A stretch of 43,374 nucleotides of DNA from the NCBI GenBank assembly GCA_019136545.1, contig JAGVUA010000124.1, positions 1 through 43,374 on the forward strand. The letters are read 5' to 3'. The notes beneath the pieces were generated by a model. The model had not been told where the DNA came from, searched no databases, and saw only the letters and a program-made list of their open reading frames with translations. Origin of the DNA: Betaproteobacteria bacterium. Lineage in GTDB: Bacteria; Pseudomonadota; Gammaproteobacteria; Burkholderiales; Rhodocyclaceae. Position numbers and translations under genes: made by a program. Below are positions 8,575 through 17,100 of the stretch, piece after piece; the stretch's first letter is position 1; each line of letters begins with the position of its first letter.

Positions 8575-9938
8575 AGCGGAAGAGCCTTTATACCTGCACC
8601 GAATGCGGCGCCAGCAACCCGAAATGGCAGGGGCAGTGCCCGGGCTGCGGCCAATGGAACACGCTGGTGGAAACCGTGGCCGAGACTGCCGGTGCCGGCG
8701 GCAACCGTTATGCCGGTGTGGTGGGCAGCGGCGCGCTGCAGGACCTCGCGGCCATCCGGCCGCGTGAGGAGCCGCGTCAGCCCACGGGCATCGAGGAATT
8801 CGACCGCGTGCTCGGCGGCGGCCTCGTCGCCGGCGGCGTGGTGCTGATCGGCGGCGATCCGGGCATCGGCAAGTCCACCCTGCTGCTGCAGGCGCTGGCG
8901 CGGCTCGCCCAAGCCGGCCAGCCGGTGCTGTACGTATCCGGCGAAGAGTCTGCCGAGCAAGTGGCCTTGCGCGCGCGCCGCCTGCAACTCGAGCCCAAGG
9001 GCCTGCGGTTGCTGCCCGAGATCGGCCTGGAAAAAATCCTCGCCACGCTGCACAAGGAAAAGCCGCTGGTGGCGGTGATCGATTCCATTCAGACGCTCTA
9101 TTCCGAGGCGCTGCAATCGGCGCCGGGCTCGGTGGCGCAGGTGCGCGAATGCGCGGCGCAACTCACCCGCCTGGCCAAGCAGAGCGGCATCTGCGTCATC
9201 CTGGTCGGCCACGTGACCAAGGAAGGCGCGCTGGCCGGGCCGCGCGTGCTCGAGCACATCGTCGACACCGTGCTCTATTTCGAGGGCGACACCCATTCGA
9301 GTTTTCGCCTGATTCGCGCCTTCAAGAACCGCTTCGGCGCGGTGAACGAACTCGGCGTGTTCGCCATGACCGACAAGGGGCTGCGCGGCGTCGCCAACCC
9401 CTCGGCGCTGTTCCTGTCGCAGCATGCGCAGGAGGTGGCCGGGTCCTGCGTGCTGGTGACCCAGGAAGGCACGCGGCCGCTGCTGGTCGAGATTCAGGCG
9501 CTGGTCGACACCGCGCATTCGCCCAGCCCGCGCCGGCTCACGGTGGGCCTCGATTCGCAGCGCCTGGCCATGCTGCTCGCCGTGCTGCATCGCCACGCCG
9601 GCATCGTCTGTTTCGACCAGGACGTGTTCGTCAATGCCGTCGGCGGCGTGCGCATCCAGGAGCCGGCGGCGGACCTGGCCGTGCTGCTCGCCATCGTCTC
9701 CTCGCTCAACAACCGGCCGCTGCCGGCCAAGCTGGTCGCCTTCGGCGAAGTGGGCCTGGCCGGCGAGATTCGGCCGGCGCCGCGCGGCCAGGAGCGGCTG
9801 AAAGAGGCGGCGAAACTCGGTTTCACCCACGCGCTGGTACCCAAGGCCAACGCGCCGAAGCAGGCCGTCAAGGGCATCGAGGTCATCGCGCTCGAGCGCA
9901 TCGAGCAGGCGATCGATGCCATGCGGAGCCTGCGTTGA
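8571..9938 (+). CDS. radA: DNA repair protein RadA
   Basis: A 455-residue RecA-like branch-migration/helicase protein used in recombinational repair. Domains in order: N-terminal C4 zinc finger (CTECGASNPKWQGQCPGCG, about 8-27); RecA-like ATPase with Walker A GGDPGIGKST (Lys101); the RadA-specific KNRFG motif in FKNRFGAVNELGVF; and a C-terminal Lon-like domain with GGVRIQEPAADLAVLLAIVSS and FGEVGLAGEIRP. It starts with GTG overlapping the alr stop, and its TGA overlaps the TTG start of the following permease gene. Confidence 0.96.
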   Translation: MKRKSLYTCTECGASNPKWQGQCPGCGQWNTLVETVAETAGAGGNRYAGVVGSGALQDLAAIRPREEPRQPTGIEEFDRVLGGGLVAGGVVLIGGDPGIGKSTLLLQALARLAQAGQPVLYVSGEESAEQVALRARRLQLEPKGLRLLPEIGLEKILATLHKEKPLVAVIDSIQTLYSEALQSAPGSVAQVRECAAQLTRLAKQSGICVILVGHVTKEGALAGPRVLEHIVDTVLYFEGDTHSSFRLIRAFKNRFGAVNELGVFAMTDKGLRGVANPSALFLSQHAQEVAGSCVLVTQEGTRPLLVEIQALVDTAHSPSPRRLTVGLDSQRLAMLLAVLHRHAGIVCFDQDVFVNAVGGVRIQEPAADLAVLLAIVSSLNNRPLPAKLVAFGEVGLAGEIRPAPRGQERLKEAAKLGFTHALVPKANAPKQAVKGIEVIALERIEQAIDAMRSLR

Positions 9939-12433
9939 GCGCGCATACGCTGCGCCTGGCCTGGCGCATGCTGTGGCGCGATTGGCGCGCCGGCGAGTTG
10001 ACCGTGCTCGGTTTGGCCCTGGTGCTCGCGGTCGCCGCCCTGACCAGCGTGAGTTTTCTCGCCGACCGGGTGAATCAAGGCTTGCTGCTGCAATCGCACC
10101 AGTTGATCGGCGGCGATCTCCTGCTGACCGCCGACCATCCCTGGCCGGACGACGTGCGCCGCCAGGCCGAAGCGCTGGGCGTGGCGATCGCCGAGAGCGC
10201 CAGTTTCGCCAGCATGATCGCGGCCGGCGCCGATGGCGACGCGCAACTGGTGGAGATCAAGGCTGTCGGCGGCAACTACCCGCTGCGCGGCGCCTTGCGC
10301 GTCGCGCCCGGCCTCGATCGCGAAGATGCCGAAACGCGGGGGGCGCCGCCTCCCGGCACCGCGTGGCCGGAAGAACGTCTGCTGCGCGCGCTGGGGCGCG
10401 ATGTCGCGACCTTGCAGGTCGGCGTGGCCAAGTTACAGGTGTCGGCGGTGCTGACGCTCGATCCGGATCGCGGCATCAACGCCTTCGCGCTGGCGCCGCG
10501 CCTGCTGGTCAATCTCGACGACCTGCCGGCGACGGGGCTGATTCAACCCGGCAGCCGGGTCGCCTGGCGCCTGCATCTGGCGGGAACGCGTGCCGCCGTG
10601 GCTGACTTTCGCCGCTGGATGGAGCCGCGCCTGGGCCGTGGCGAGCGCCTCGAGAGCATCGACAACGCGCGGCCCGAGATTCGCAACCTGCTCGATCGCG
10701 CCTCGCGCTTTCTTGGGCTGGCGGCTTTATTGACGGTCGTGCTGGCCGCCGTGGCTGTCGGTCTGGCCGCCGACCGGTACTTGCGGCGCCATCTCGACGG
10801 TTGCGCCATCATGCGCTGCCTCGGCGCCCGCAGCAGCAGCATCCTGGCGATTCACGCCGGCGAGTTCGTCATGCTGGGCGCGCTGGCCGCCGTCATCGGC
10901 TGCCTGGTCGGCCTGGCGGTGCAGGGCGGACTGTTGACGCTGTTATCCGACTTCGTCGCCGACGACTTGCCGCCATCGTCCTGGCGACCGTGGGCGCACG
11001 GCGTTACGGTCGGCATGGCCCTGGTGGCCGGATTCGTGTTGCCGCCCCTGCTGAGATTGCGCCGGGTGTCGACCATGCGCGTGTTGCGGCGCGAATGGGA
11101 ACTCGCGGAACCCGGGCTGATCGCCGCCTACGGGCTGGGCGCGGCGCTGTTGGGGGCTTTGGTGGTCTGGGTGGCGGGCGAGACGGGGCTGGGCCTGATC
11201 GTGATCGCGGCGTTCGGTGCCGCCATCCTGATCTACGGCGGCGTGGCCCGCCTGTTGTTGATGCTGGGGCGGCGATTGCCTGCCGGCGGCGGCGGTTTCA
11301 GTCCCTGGCGCCTGGCCGTCGCCAACCTGCGCCGCCACTGGCGCGCCACGGTGGTGCAAGCCGTGGCGCTCGGCCTGGGCCTGACCGCCTTGTTGCTCGT
11401 CACCGTCGCCCGCGACGACCTGCTGGGCAGTTGGCGCGCGCGCGTGCCGGCCGACGCGCCCAACCGGTTCGTCATCAATATCCAACCCGACCAGCGCGAG
11501 GCGTTTGCCGCTTTTTTCACCGCGCGCGGCCTGGCTGCGCCGCAACTCGAGCCGATGGTGCGGGGGCGTCTGGTTGCGGTCAATAGTCAGCCGCGGCAGC
11601 CCGCCGACTACGCGGATGACCGCGCCCAGCGCCTCATGGATCGGGAGTTCAATCTCTCCTGGGCGACGCGCGTCCCCGACGGCAACGCGGTCATCGCCGG
11701 CACGTGGCACGGCGACAGCCGCGAGCCGCAGTTTTCGGTCGAACAAGGATTGGCGGAAACGCTGGGGCTGAAGCTGGGCGACGCACTGACCTACGAGGTG
11801 GCCGGCGTGCCGCTGACGGCGCGCATCACCTCATTGCGCAAGCTCGACTGGGACTCGATGCGGGTGAATTTCTTCGTCATCGCCTCGGCCGGCTTGCTCG
11901 ACTCCCATCCGGTCAGCGACATCACCAGTTTCCATCTGCCGGCGGCCCGCGCGTCGCTGGCGACGGAACTGGTGCGCGCGTTTCCCAACATCACGGTCGT
12001 CGATGTCGCCGCCGTCGTGCGGCAGCTTCAGGATAGCTTCGATCGCGTCGCCCGCGCCGTGCAGATGCTGTTCGGCCTGACCATGGTCGCCGGATTGGCG
12101 GTGCTGTATGCCGCCCTGTTGGCCAGCGCCGACGAGCGCCGGCGCGAACTGGCGGTCATGCGCGCCCTGGGCGGCCGCGGCCGGCAGTTGCGCGCCGCGC
12201 TGCTGGCCGAGTTCGCCATGCTCGGCGCGCTCGCCGGCGCGCTGGCGGGCATGGGTGCCGGGGCGATCGGCTGGCTGCTGGCGCATTTCGTTTTTCATCT
12301 GCCGTATCTGCCGGGGCCGGGCCTGGTGGCGATCGGCGTGGCGGCGGGCGCCGTCGGCGTCGCCGCCGCCGGCTGGCGCGCGACCCGCGCCATCCTGCAC
12401 AAGCCGATCACCAACGAACTGCTTGCCGGCTAG
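9935..12433 (+). CDS. FtsX-like ABC transporter permease (YbbP-type)
   Basis: An 832-residue double-FtsX-domain permease resembling E. coli YbbP (804 residues). It has an N-terminal TM helix (about residues 21-38), a large periplasmic MacB-like region, a first TM trio around GLAALLTVVLAAVAVGLAA, a second half starting near FSPWRLAVANLRRHWRATV, and a final trio ending in ILHKPITNELLAG. The TTG at 9935 overlaps the radA stop (TTGA) and gives the family-like start SAHTLRLAWRMLWRDWRAGEL; an in-frame ATG at 9968 would lose part of this. YbbP normally works with the ATPase YbbA, but no ATPase or TesA gene is adjacent, so the partner must be encoded elsewhere. Confidence 0.88.
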   Translation: MSAHTLRLAWRMLWRDWRAGELTVLGLALVLAVAALTSVSFLADRVNQGLLLQSHQLIGGDLLLTADHPWPDDVRRQAEALGVAIAESASFASMIAAGADGDAQLVEIKAVGGNYPLRGALRVAPGLDREDAETRGAPPPGTAWPEERLLRALGRDVATLQVGVAKLQVSAVLTLDPDRGINAFALAPRLLVNLDDLPATGLIQPGSRVAWRLHLAGTRAAVADFRRWMEPRLGRGERLESIDNARPEIRNLLDRASRFLGLAALLTVVLAAVAVGLAADRYLRRHLDGCAIMRCLGARSSSILAIHAGEFVMLGALAAVIGCLVGLAVQGGLLTLLSDFVADDLPPSSWRPWAHGVTVGMALVAGFVLPPLLRLRRVSTMRVLRREWELAEPGLIAAYGLGAALLGALVVWVAGETGLGLIVIAAFGAAILIYGGVARLLLMLGRRLPAGGGGFSPWRLAVANLRRHWRATVVQAVALGLGLTALLLVTVARDDLLGSWRARVPADAPNRFVINIQPDQREAFAAFFTARGLAAPQLEPMVRGRLVAVNSQPRQPADYADDRAQRLMDREFNLSWATRVPDGNAVIAGTWHGDSREPQFSVEQGLAETLGLKLGDALTYEVAGVPLTARITSLRKLDWDSMRVNFFVIASAGLLDSHPVSDITSFHLPAARASLATELVRAFPNITVVDVAAVVRQLQDSFDRVARAVQMLFGLTMVAGLAVLYAALLASADERRRELAVMRALGGRGRQLRAALLAEFAMLGALAGALAGMGAGAIGWLLAHFVFHLPYLPGPGLVAIGVAAGAVGVAAAGWRATRAILHKPITNELLAG

Positions 12434-12440
12434 CGTGGCA

Positions 12441-12459
12441 GCCGGCGGCGAAGGCCGGC
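12441..12459. terminator. GC hairpin between convergent permease and moaA genes
   Basis: GCCGGC (12441-12446) and GCCGGC (12454-12459) can pair around a 7-base loop in the 27-bp gap between two convergent stops. There is no T-run on either side, so it would be a weak or Rho-assisted terminator at best. Confidence 0.3.
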
Positions 12460-12460
12460 G

Positions 12461-13492
12461 TTAGCCGCCGATGTAGGACATCTCGATCTTCTTGACCGTT
12501 GCCGTGGGAGAAATGCCGGCGCCGCGCAGTTCCGAGTAGCGGTCGTCGCGGTCGCGCCAGATGCCGGCGATGACGGCGGCAATGCGTTCGTCGCTGGCGC
12601 CTTGGCGCAGCAGCTGGCGCAGATCGTGGCCGCTGGTGGCGAAAAGGCAGGTATAGACCTTGCCGTCGGTGGATAGCCGGGCCCGCGTGCAGCCCGAGCA
12701 GAAGGCCTGCGTCACCGAGGCGATCACGCCGATTTCGCCGCTGCCGTCGCGGTAGCGCCAGCGTTCCGCCACTTCGCCGGGGTAGTTGGGGTCGATCGGT
12801 TCCAGGGGCAGCTCGGCATCGATGCGCCGGATGACGTCGGCCGCCGGCAGCACTTCCTCAGAGCGCCAGGCGTTGGTGCTGCCGGCGTCCATGTACTCGA
12901 TGAAACGCAGGATATGGCCCGTGCCCCGGAAATGCCGCGCCAGGGGAAGTATTTCACTGTCGTTGGTCCCGCGCTTGACCACCATGTTCACCTTTACCGG
13001 CTTCAGGCCTGCCGCGTCGGCGGCGGCGATGCCCTCGAGGACGCGGGCGACCGGATAGTCGGCGTCGTTCATGCGCTTGAAGATGGCCTCGTCGAGCGCG
13101 TCGAGGCTGACCGTGACGCGGTGCAGGCCGGCATCGCGCAGGCCGCGCGCGCGCGCGGCGAGCAGCGAACCGTTGGTGGTGAGCGTCAGTTCGAGGCCCG
13201 GAATGGCGGCGAGTTGTTCGACGAGGCGCTCGACATCCTTGCGCAACAGCGGCTCGCCGCCGGTCAGGCGGATCTTCTGTACGCCTTGATCGGCGAACAG
13301 GCGCGCCAACCGCACGATTTCCTCGTAAGAGAGCATGTCGCTGCGCGGCAGGAAAGGATAGTCGCGCCCGAACACCGTCTTCGGCATGCAATAGACGCAA
13401 CGGAAGTTGCACCGGTCGGTGACGGAAATGCGCAGGTCGCGCAATGGCCGGCCGCGTTGGTCGATGGCGGCGGGAGTGGCTGGCGTGTTCAT
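12461..13492 (-). CDS. moaA: GTP 3',8-cyclase MoaA
   Basis: A 343-residue radical-SAM enzyme for the first step of molybdenum-cofactor biosynthesis. The N-terminal cluster motif CNFRCVYC gives Cys28, Cys32 and Cys35; [14 protein letters not shown] is the SAM-binding GGEP region. The C-terminal second 4Fe-4S site is [18 protein letters not shown], and the protein ends in the functionally required Gly-Gly. All catalytic signatures are intact. It diverges from the response-regulator gene with 135 bp between the start codons. No other moa/moe genes are in view. Confidence 0.96.
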   Translation of the reverse strand: MNTPATPAAIDQRGRPLRDLRISVTDRCNFRCVYCMPKTVFGRDYPFLPRSDMLSYEEIVRLARLFADQGVQKIRLTGGEPLLRKDVERLVEQLAAIPGLELTLTTNGSLLAARARGLRDAGLHRVTVSLDALDEAIFKRMNDADYPVARVLEGIAAADAAGLKPVKVNMVVKRGTNDSEILPLARHFRGTGHILRFIEYMDAGSTNAWRSEEVLPAADVIRRIDAELPLEPIDPNYPGEVAERWRYRDGSGEIGVIASVTQAFCSGCTRARLSTDGKVYTCLFATSGHDLRQLLRQGASDERIAAVIAGIWRDRDDRYSELRGAGISPTATVKKIEMSYIGG

Positions 13493-13540
13493 GCGGTAAT
13501 GGTACTACGGCCGCGCCGTCGGACGCGGGATCGTAACAAT

Positions 13541-13552
13541 GTGTGTCCACAC
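13541..13552. promoter_or_regulatory. GTGTG-2-CACAC inverted repeat between moaA and the response regulator
   Basis: GTGTG (13541-13545) and CACAC (13548-13552) form a perfect 5-bp inverted repeat with a 2-bp spacer, midway between the divergent starts. It could be an operator for either gene; the binding protein is unknown. Confidence 0.3.
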
Positions 13553-13565
13553 GCGTCGTACCCTC

Positions 13566-13593
13566 TTAGCCATGCGGTAGCCACGGGTATCAT
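13566..13593 (+). promoter_or_regulatory. possible sigma70 promoter of the response-regulator gene
   Basis: TTAGCC (13566-13571), a 16-bp spacer and TATCAT (13588-13593) give a modest -35/-10 pair 34 bases before the ATG at 13628. The pair is weak and unsupported by anything except position. Confidence 0.25.
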
Positions 13594-13627
13594 CAATGCA
13601 AGATGGGTTCAGTGAGTGGGTATTCAG

Positions 13628-14458
13628 ATGGCGAATAATGCGCCTCGCGTGCTGATCATCGACGACCAGTCGGAAACGGTGGCTCGGCTGCTGGATGGAC
13701 ATGAGGGCCAGGAACTCGAGCTGCTGGTGGCGCTGGACGGCCAGGCGGGCTTGGCCAAGGCGGTGGCCCAGCTTCCCGACTTGATATTGCTCGACGTCGT
13801 GCTGCCGGTGATCGACGGGCTCGAGGTCTGCCGCCGGCTCAAGGCAGACCCGCGCACGGCCGACGTGCCGGTGATCTTTCTTTCGCAAAGCGCCGCGATC
13901 GAGCACAAGCTCCAAAGCTTCAGTCTCGGTGCGGTCGACTATATCGGCAAGCCGTTTTCCGAGCACGAACTGCTCGCCCGGATATTCATACATCTGCACA
14001 ACAAATGGCAGCTGGACCGCCTGCAGGCCATGCTTGGCCAGCGCGCGCTGACCGGGGTGGGCGACAAGGCTTTTCCCGACGAGCAGTTGTTCGCCCGCGC
14101 TTTGGCCATGCTCGACAAACGCTTGGACAACCCGCCCGGCCTGACCGAAATGGCGGTGGCGCTGGGTGCCAACGAGCGGAAGTTGACCGATCTCTTTCGT
14201 GAAAGAGTCGGCCTGACGGTATTCGAGTACTTTTCCGAATTGCGGCTGGAAACGGCGCGGCATCTGCTCGAAGGCAGCACCATGCAGATTCAGGCGATTG
14301 CGACGCATGTCGGCTATCGCAATGCCGGCGATTTCACTCGTGCCTATCGGCGGCGCTACGGAACCACCCCGCGCGAACACCGGCGGCATGCGGCCGGGAG
14401 CCAAGCCCGGCCATTGACCCGCGCACCCGACCCGGAGATACTGCTGCGGCTGGCATGA
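13628..14458 (+). CDS. response regulator with AraC-type DNA-binding output domain
   Basis: A 276-residue two-domain protein. The receiver domain (about 6-120) has the complete phosphorylation set: Asp12/Asp13 in LIIDDQ, phospho-acceptor Asp56 in DLILLDVVLP, Ser86 and Lys108 in YIGKPF. The C-terminal AraC/XylS domain (about 165-262) has two HTHs, the second in QAIATHVGYRNAGDFTRAYRRRYGTTPREHR. ATG at 13628 gives the natural start MANNAPRVLIIDD; an in-frame GTG four codons upstream is possible. No histidine kinase is adjacent, so its sensor is unknown. It lies just before the acyl-CoA carboxyltransferase gene and could regulate it, but this is inference. Confidence 0.9.
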   Translation: MANNAPRVLIIDDQSETVARLLDGHEGQELELLVALDGQAGLAKAVAQLPDLILLDVVLPVIDGLEVCRRLKADPRTADVPVIFLSQSAAIEHKLQSFSLGAVDYIGKPFSEHELLARIFIHLHNKWQLDRLQAMLGQRALTGVGDKAFPDEQLFARALAMLDKRLDNPPGLTEMAVALGANERKLTDLFRERVGLTVFEYFSELRLETARHLLEGSTMQIQAIATHVGYRNAGDFTRAYRRRYGTTPREHRRHAAGSQARPLTRAPDPEILLRLA

Positions 14459-14474
14459 ATTGACGTTCTGGCAT

Positions 14475-14508
14475 CGCGCGCCTCCGTATCGGAGGCCAGT
14501 GGCGCGCG
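14475..14508 (+). terminator. hairpin between response regulator and carboxyltransferase genes
   Basis: CCTCCG (14481-14486) and CGGAGG (14490-14495) form a perfect 6-bp stem with a TAT loop. Flanking CGCGCG tracts (14475-14480 and 14503-14508) could extend it with a 7-base bulge. No T-run follows, so this may be an inefficient terminator or an mRNA structure near the start of the next gene. Confidence 0.35.
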
Positions 14509-14529
14509 CCCGGGGGGATGGGCAACTCG

Positions 14530-16038
14530 ATGAAGTGGGATGGCATTCTTGCCGAACTTGAGCGCAAGCGGGCCTTTGCGCGCGCCATGGGCGGCAGCGA
14601 GAGAGTGGCCAGGCAGCACGCGACCGGCAAACTCGATGCCCGTCAGCGCGCGGCGGCCTTGTTCGACGAAGGCAGTTTCGTTGAGATCGGCGGTCTGGCG
14701 GGCAATCTAAGCGAGGGCAGTGCCGCGCCGGCGCCGGCCGACGCGCTGGTGGCCGGTTTTGGGCTGGTGCAGGGGCGCCCCGTGCTTGCCGGCATCGAGG
14801 ATTTCACGGTGCTGGGGGGCTCGATCGGCGACGCCAGCGCCAGCAAGCGTTACCGGCTTACGCAATTGGCCGGGCAGGAACGCCTACCGCTGGTGTTCAT
14901 GCTCGAAGGCGCCGGACACCGCCTGACCAACCAGCATGCCACGCCCTCTCCCAACGATCTCCAGGGGCTCGTCGCGCTTTCGGGTCGGGTGCCGATGGTA
15001 TGCCTGGTGATGGGCGCTTCCGCCGGTCACGGCGCGCTCACCGCGCCGCTGTCGGATTTCGTGGTCATGACGGAGGCCGCTTCCCTGTTCGTCGCCGGTC
15101 CGCCGATCGTCAAGGGCGCGATCGGCGAAACAGCGACGAAGGAACAGCTTGGCGGACCGATGGTTCACGTCGACACCTCGGGCGTGGTGCACAACCTGGC
15201 TTCGGACGACGCCGGCGCGATCGCCCTGGCCCGACGCTACTTGGGCTACTTTCCGCAGAATGCCTGGCAGGCGCCGCCCGCCGACACTGGCGGCAGCGAC
15301 ACATCGCCGCGCCGTCTCGACGCTATCCTGGCGTTGATCGACCCCGATCCGCGCGTTGCCTTCGACGTGCGTCCCGTGCTCTCGCTCCTGGCGGACCAGG
15401 GGAGCCTGCTGGAAGTGCAGCCCGCTTACGGTGGGTCCGTCGTGACCGCGCTTGGCCGGCTGGGCGGACACAGCGTCGCCATCGTCGCCAATAATCCCGC
15501 GGTCGGCGCCGGCGCGATCGGCGCCGCGGCGGCGCAAAAAGCGGCCCGCTTCATGGACGTGGCGGATGCCTTCCACCTGCCGGTGATTTTCCTGGCCGAC
15601 AACCCCGGGGTCTTGCCCGGCAGTGCGTCGGAAAAAGCCGGCGCCTTGCGTCATGCCGCGCGCATGTTCGCCGTGCAGCACCGGCTGCGCGTGCCGAAGC
15701 TGCACGTCACCTTGCGCAAGGCCTTCGGTTTCGGCTCGTCCATCATGGCCATGAATCCCTTCGACGGCCAGACGCTCAGTCTGGCCTTGCCGGCCATCAG
15801 CCTGGGTTCGATGCCGGCTGCCTCGGGCGCGCGCGCCGCCGGCCTCGACGAAGCGGCGCGACAGCGCGCGCTGGCCGAGCAGACCGGCAGCGCCTGGCGG
15901 CTTGCCGACAAGATGGTCTATGACGACGTGATCGATCCGCGCGAGTTGCGCAACGCCTTGCTCACGGGCCTAACCCTGATGCAAACGCGCCGGGCCGGCC
16001 CGTTCGCTCCGCGCCAGACCGAGGGCATCTTGCCTTGA
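14530..16038 (+). CDS. acyl-CoA carboxylase beta subunit (biotin-dependent carboxyltransferase)
   Basis: A 502-residue carboxyltransferase that moves CO2 from biotin to an acyl-CoA. The N-terminal half starts with a family-like region (ILAELERKRAFARAMGGSERVARQHATGKLDARQR) and holds the oxyanion-forming GASAGHGALTAPLSDF. The C-terminal half has NNPAVGAGAIGAAAAQKAARF and FLADNPGVLPGSASEKAG, in line with the crotonase-like double fold. ATG 14530 is chosen because the G-rich ribosome-binding stretch (14511-14517) sits directly against the ATG at 14518, leaving no spacer. No biotin carboxylase/BCCP alpha subunit is nearby, so the substrate is not determinable. Methylmalonyl/propionyl-CoA-type or geranyl/methylcrotonyl-CoA-type carboxylases are alternatives. 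Confidence 0.85.
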   Translation: MKWDGILAELERKRAFARAMGGSERVARQHATGKLDARQRAAALFDEGSFVEIGGLAGNLSEGSAAPAPADALVAGFGLVQGRPVLAGIEDFTVLGGSIGDASASKRYRLTQLAGQERLPLVFMLEGAGHRLTNQHATPSPNDLQGLVALSGRVPMVCLVMGASAGHGALTAPLSDFVVMTEAASLFVAGPPIVKGAIGETATKEQLGGPMVHVDTSGVVHNLASDDAGAIALARRYLGYFPQNAWQAPPADTGGSDTSPRRLDAILALIDPDPRVAFDVRPVLSLLADQGSLLEVQPAYGGSVVTALGRLGGHSVAIVANNPAVGAGAIGAAAAQKAARFMDVADAFHLPVIFLADNPGVLPGSASEKAGALRHAARMFAVQHRLRVPKLHVTLRKAFGFGSSIMAMNPFDGQTLSLALPAISLGSMPAASGARAAGLDEAARQRALAEQTGSAWRLADKMVYDDVIDPRELRNALLTGLTLMQTRRAGPFAPRQTEGILP

Positions 16039-16062
16039 AGTCGGCGGCCGCAGCGGGCGCGG

Positions 16063-16902
16063 CTATCCCGCCATCAACGGCACGCTGGTGTAACCGCCAT
16101 CCACGAAGATATTCTGGCCGCTGATCCAGGCGCCCTGGTCGCTGCAGAGGAAGGCCACCATGTAGGCGATGTCGTCGCCGGTGCCGGCACGGCCAAGCGG
16201 GATGAAGCTCTTGATCAACGAGTCCCATACTGGGCTCAGGCGCATGTCGTCGAGGCGGCTGGTGTCGATCAGCCCCGGACAGACGCCATTGACCCGGATG
16301 CCGTGTTGCCCCAATTCGCCCGAGAGAATCGTCGTCAGGCCGTTAATGGCCAGCTTGGAACTGGCATAGGCTGCCGTGCCGGCGGCCAGCAGGCGGGCGC
16401 CCAGCGTCGAAATGTTGATGATGGCCCCGCCGCGCTTGCTTTCGATCATGCGACGAGCGAAGGCCTGGCACATATAGAAACTGCCGTTGAGATTGGTGTC
16501 GATGACGCGTCGCCACTCGGCGGCAGGCAGCGTCGCCACGGGCTGCCGATCCTGGCCGCGGGTCGAGCCGGCGTTATTGACGAGGAAGTCGATTCTTCCC
16601 ATGTCGGCGATAACCCGACTGGCCAGCGCCGTTACCGCTTCGGGATCGGCGACGTCCGACACTAGCGGCAGGGCGCGTCGGCCGAGGGCGCGGATTTCGT
16701 CGGCGACCGATTCTATATCGCGCCAGCCGGCGGCCCGTTCGTCCTCGGGGTAGAGTTCCGGCGACTTGCCGGTCCCGGTCAACACGATGTCGCAGCCCGC
16801 TCTGGCCAAGGTCAGGGCGATGGGGCGGCCGATACTGCGCATCCTGCCGGCCCCGGTCACCACGGCGACCTTGCCGTCGAATCCGGTCAGGGCTAAGCTC
16901 AT
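16063..16902 (-). CDS. SDR-family oxidoreductase
   Basis: A 279-residue short-chain dehydrogenase/reductase. It has a variant nucleotide-binding motif TGAGRMRSIGRPIAL near the N-terminus, NNAG, a catalytic Ser in IINISTLG, the YxxxK motif in AAYASSKLAING and the ending ISGQNIFVDGGYTS. The insertion TGTGKSPELYPEDERAAGW after the second strand, together with the split TGAGxxxSIG motif, resembles SDRs acting on CoA-thioester or steroid-like substrates, but the substrate is unknown. AAGGAG precedes the ATG by 7 bases. It converges on the carboxyltransferase gene and diverges from the TetR gene, suggesting shared control. Confidence 0.88.
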   Translation of the reverse strand: MSLALTGFDGKVAVVTGAGRMRSIGRPIALTLARAGCDIVLTGTGKSPELYPEDERAAGWRDIESVADEIRALGRRALPLVSDVADPEAVTALASRVIADMGRIDFLVNNAGSTRGQDRQPVATLPAAEWRRVIDTNLNGSFYMCQAFARRMIESKRGGAIINISTLGARLLAAGTAAYASSKLAINGLTTILSGELGQHGIRVNGVCPGLIDTSRLDDMRLSPVWDSLIKSFIPLGRAGTGDDIAYMVAFLCSDQGAWISGQNIFVDGGYTSVPLMAG

Positions 16903-17043
16903 GTCAATCTCCTTATCGGTGTGAATGCGCTCAGGTTGAACGGCGTTAATGTACCAGCAGGGTCCAAGCGTCGAACGGCGCGCGGTCGAGCATGCGAAGG
17001 CGCTCTGTCCGCCGCGCCTCCTGGCCGGCGAGGCGGGCGAGGT

Positions 17044-17049
17044 TAGAAT
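17044..17049 (+). promoter_or_regulatory. putative -10 element (TAGAAT) of the TetR gene
   Basis: TAGAAT within GGTTAGAATCG matches another GGTTAGAATCG at 23165-23175 before the GspE-like gene. Transcription would start around 17056, giving a leader of about 45 bases to the ATG at 17101. A CTGGCC at 17021 is a poor -35. The ATG at 17059 would be almost leaderless. Confidence 0.4.
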
Positions 17050-17100
17050 CGCCGCTCGATGCTCATTGGATGGGCCTGCCCCTCACTCCGGAGTTTGCCG

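Noticed and set aside
16903..17100. Near-repeats TTGAACGGCG and TCGAACGGCG between the SDR and TetR genes
   Set aside because: They share nine bases but are direct, GC-typical and unrelated to the 17791 operator; I could not link them to any promoter.
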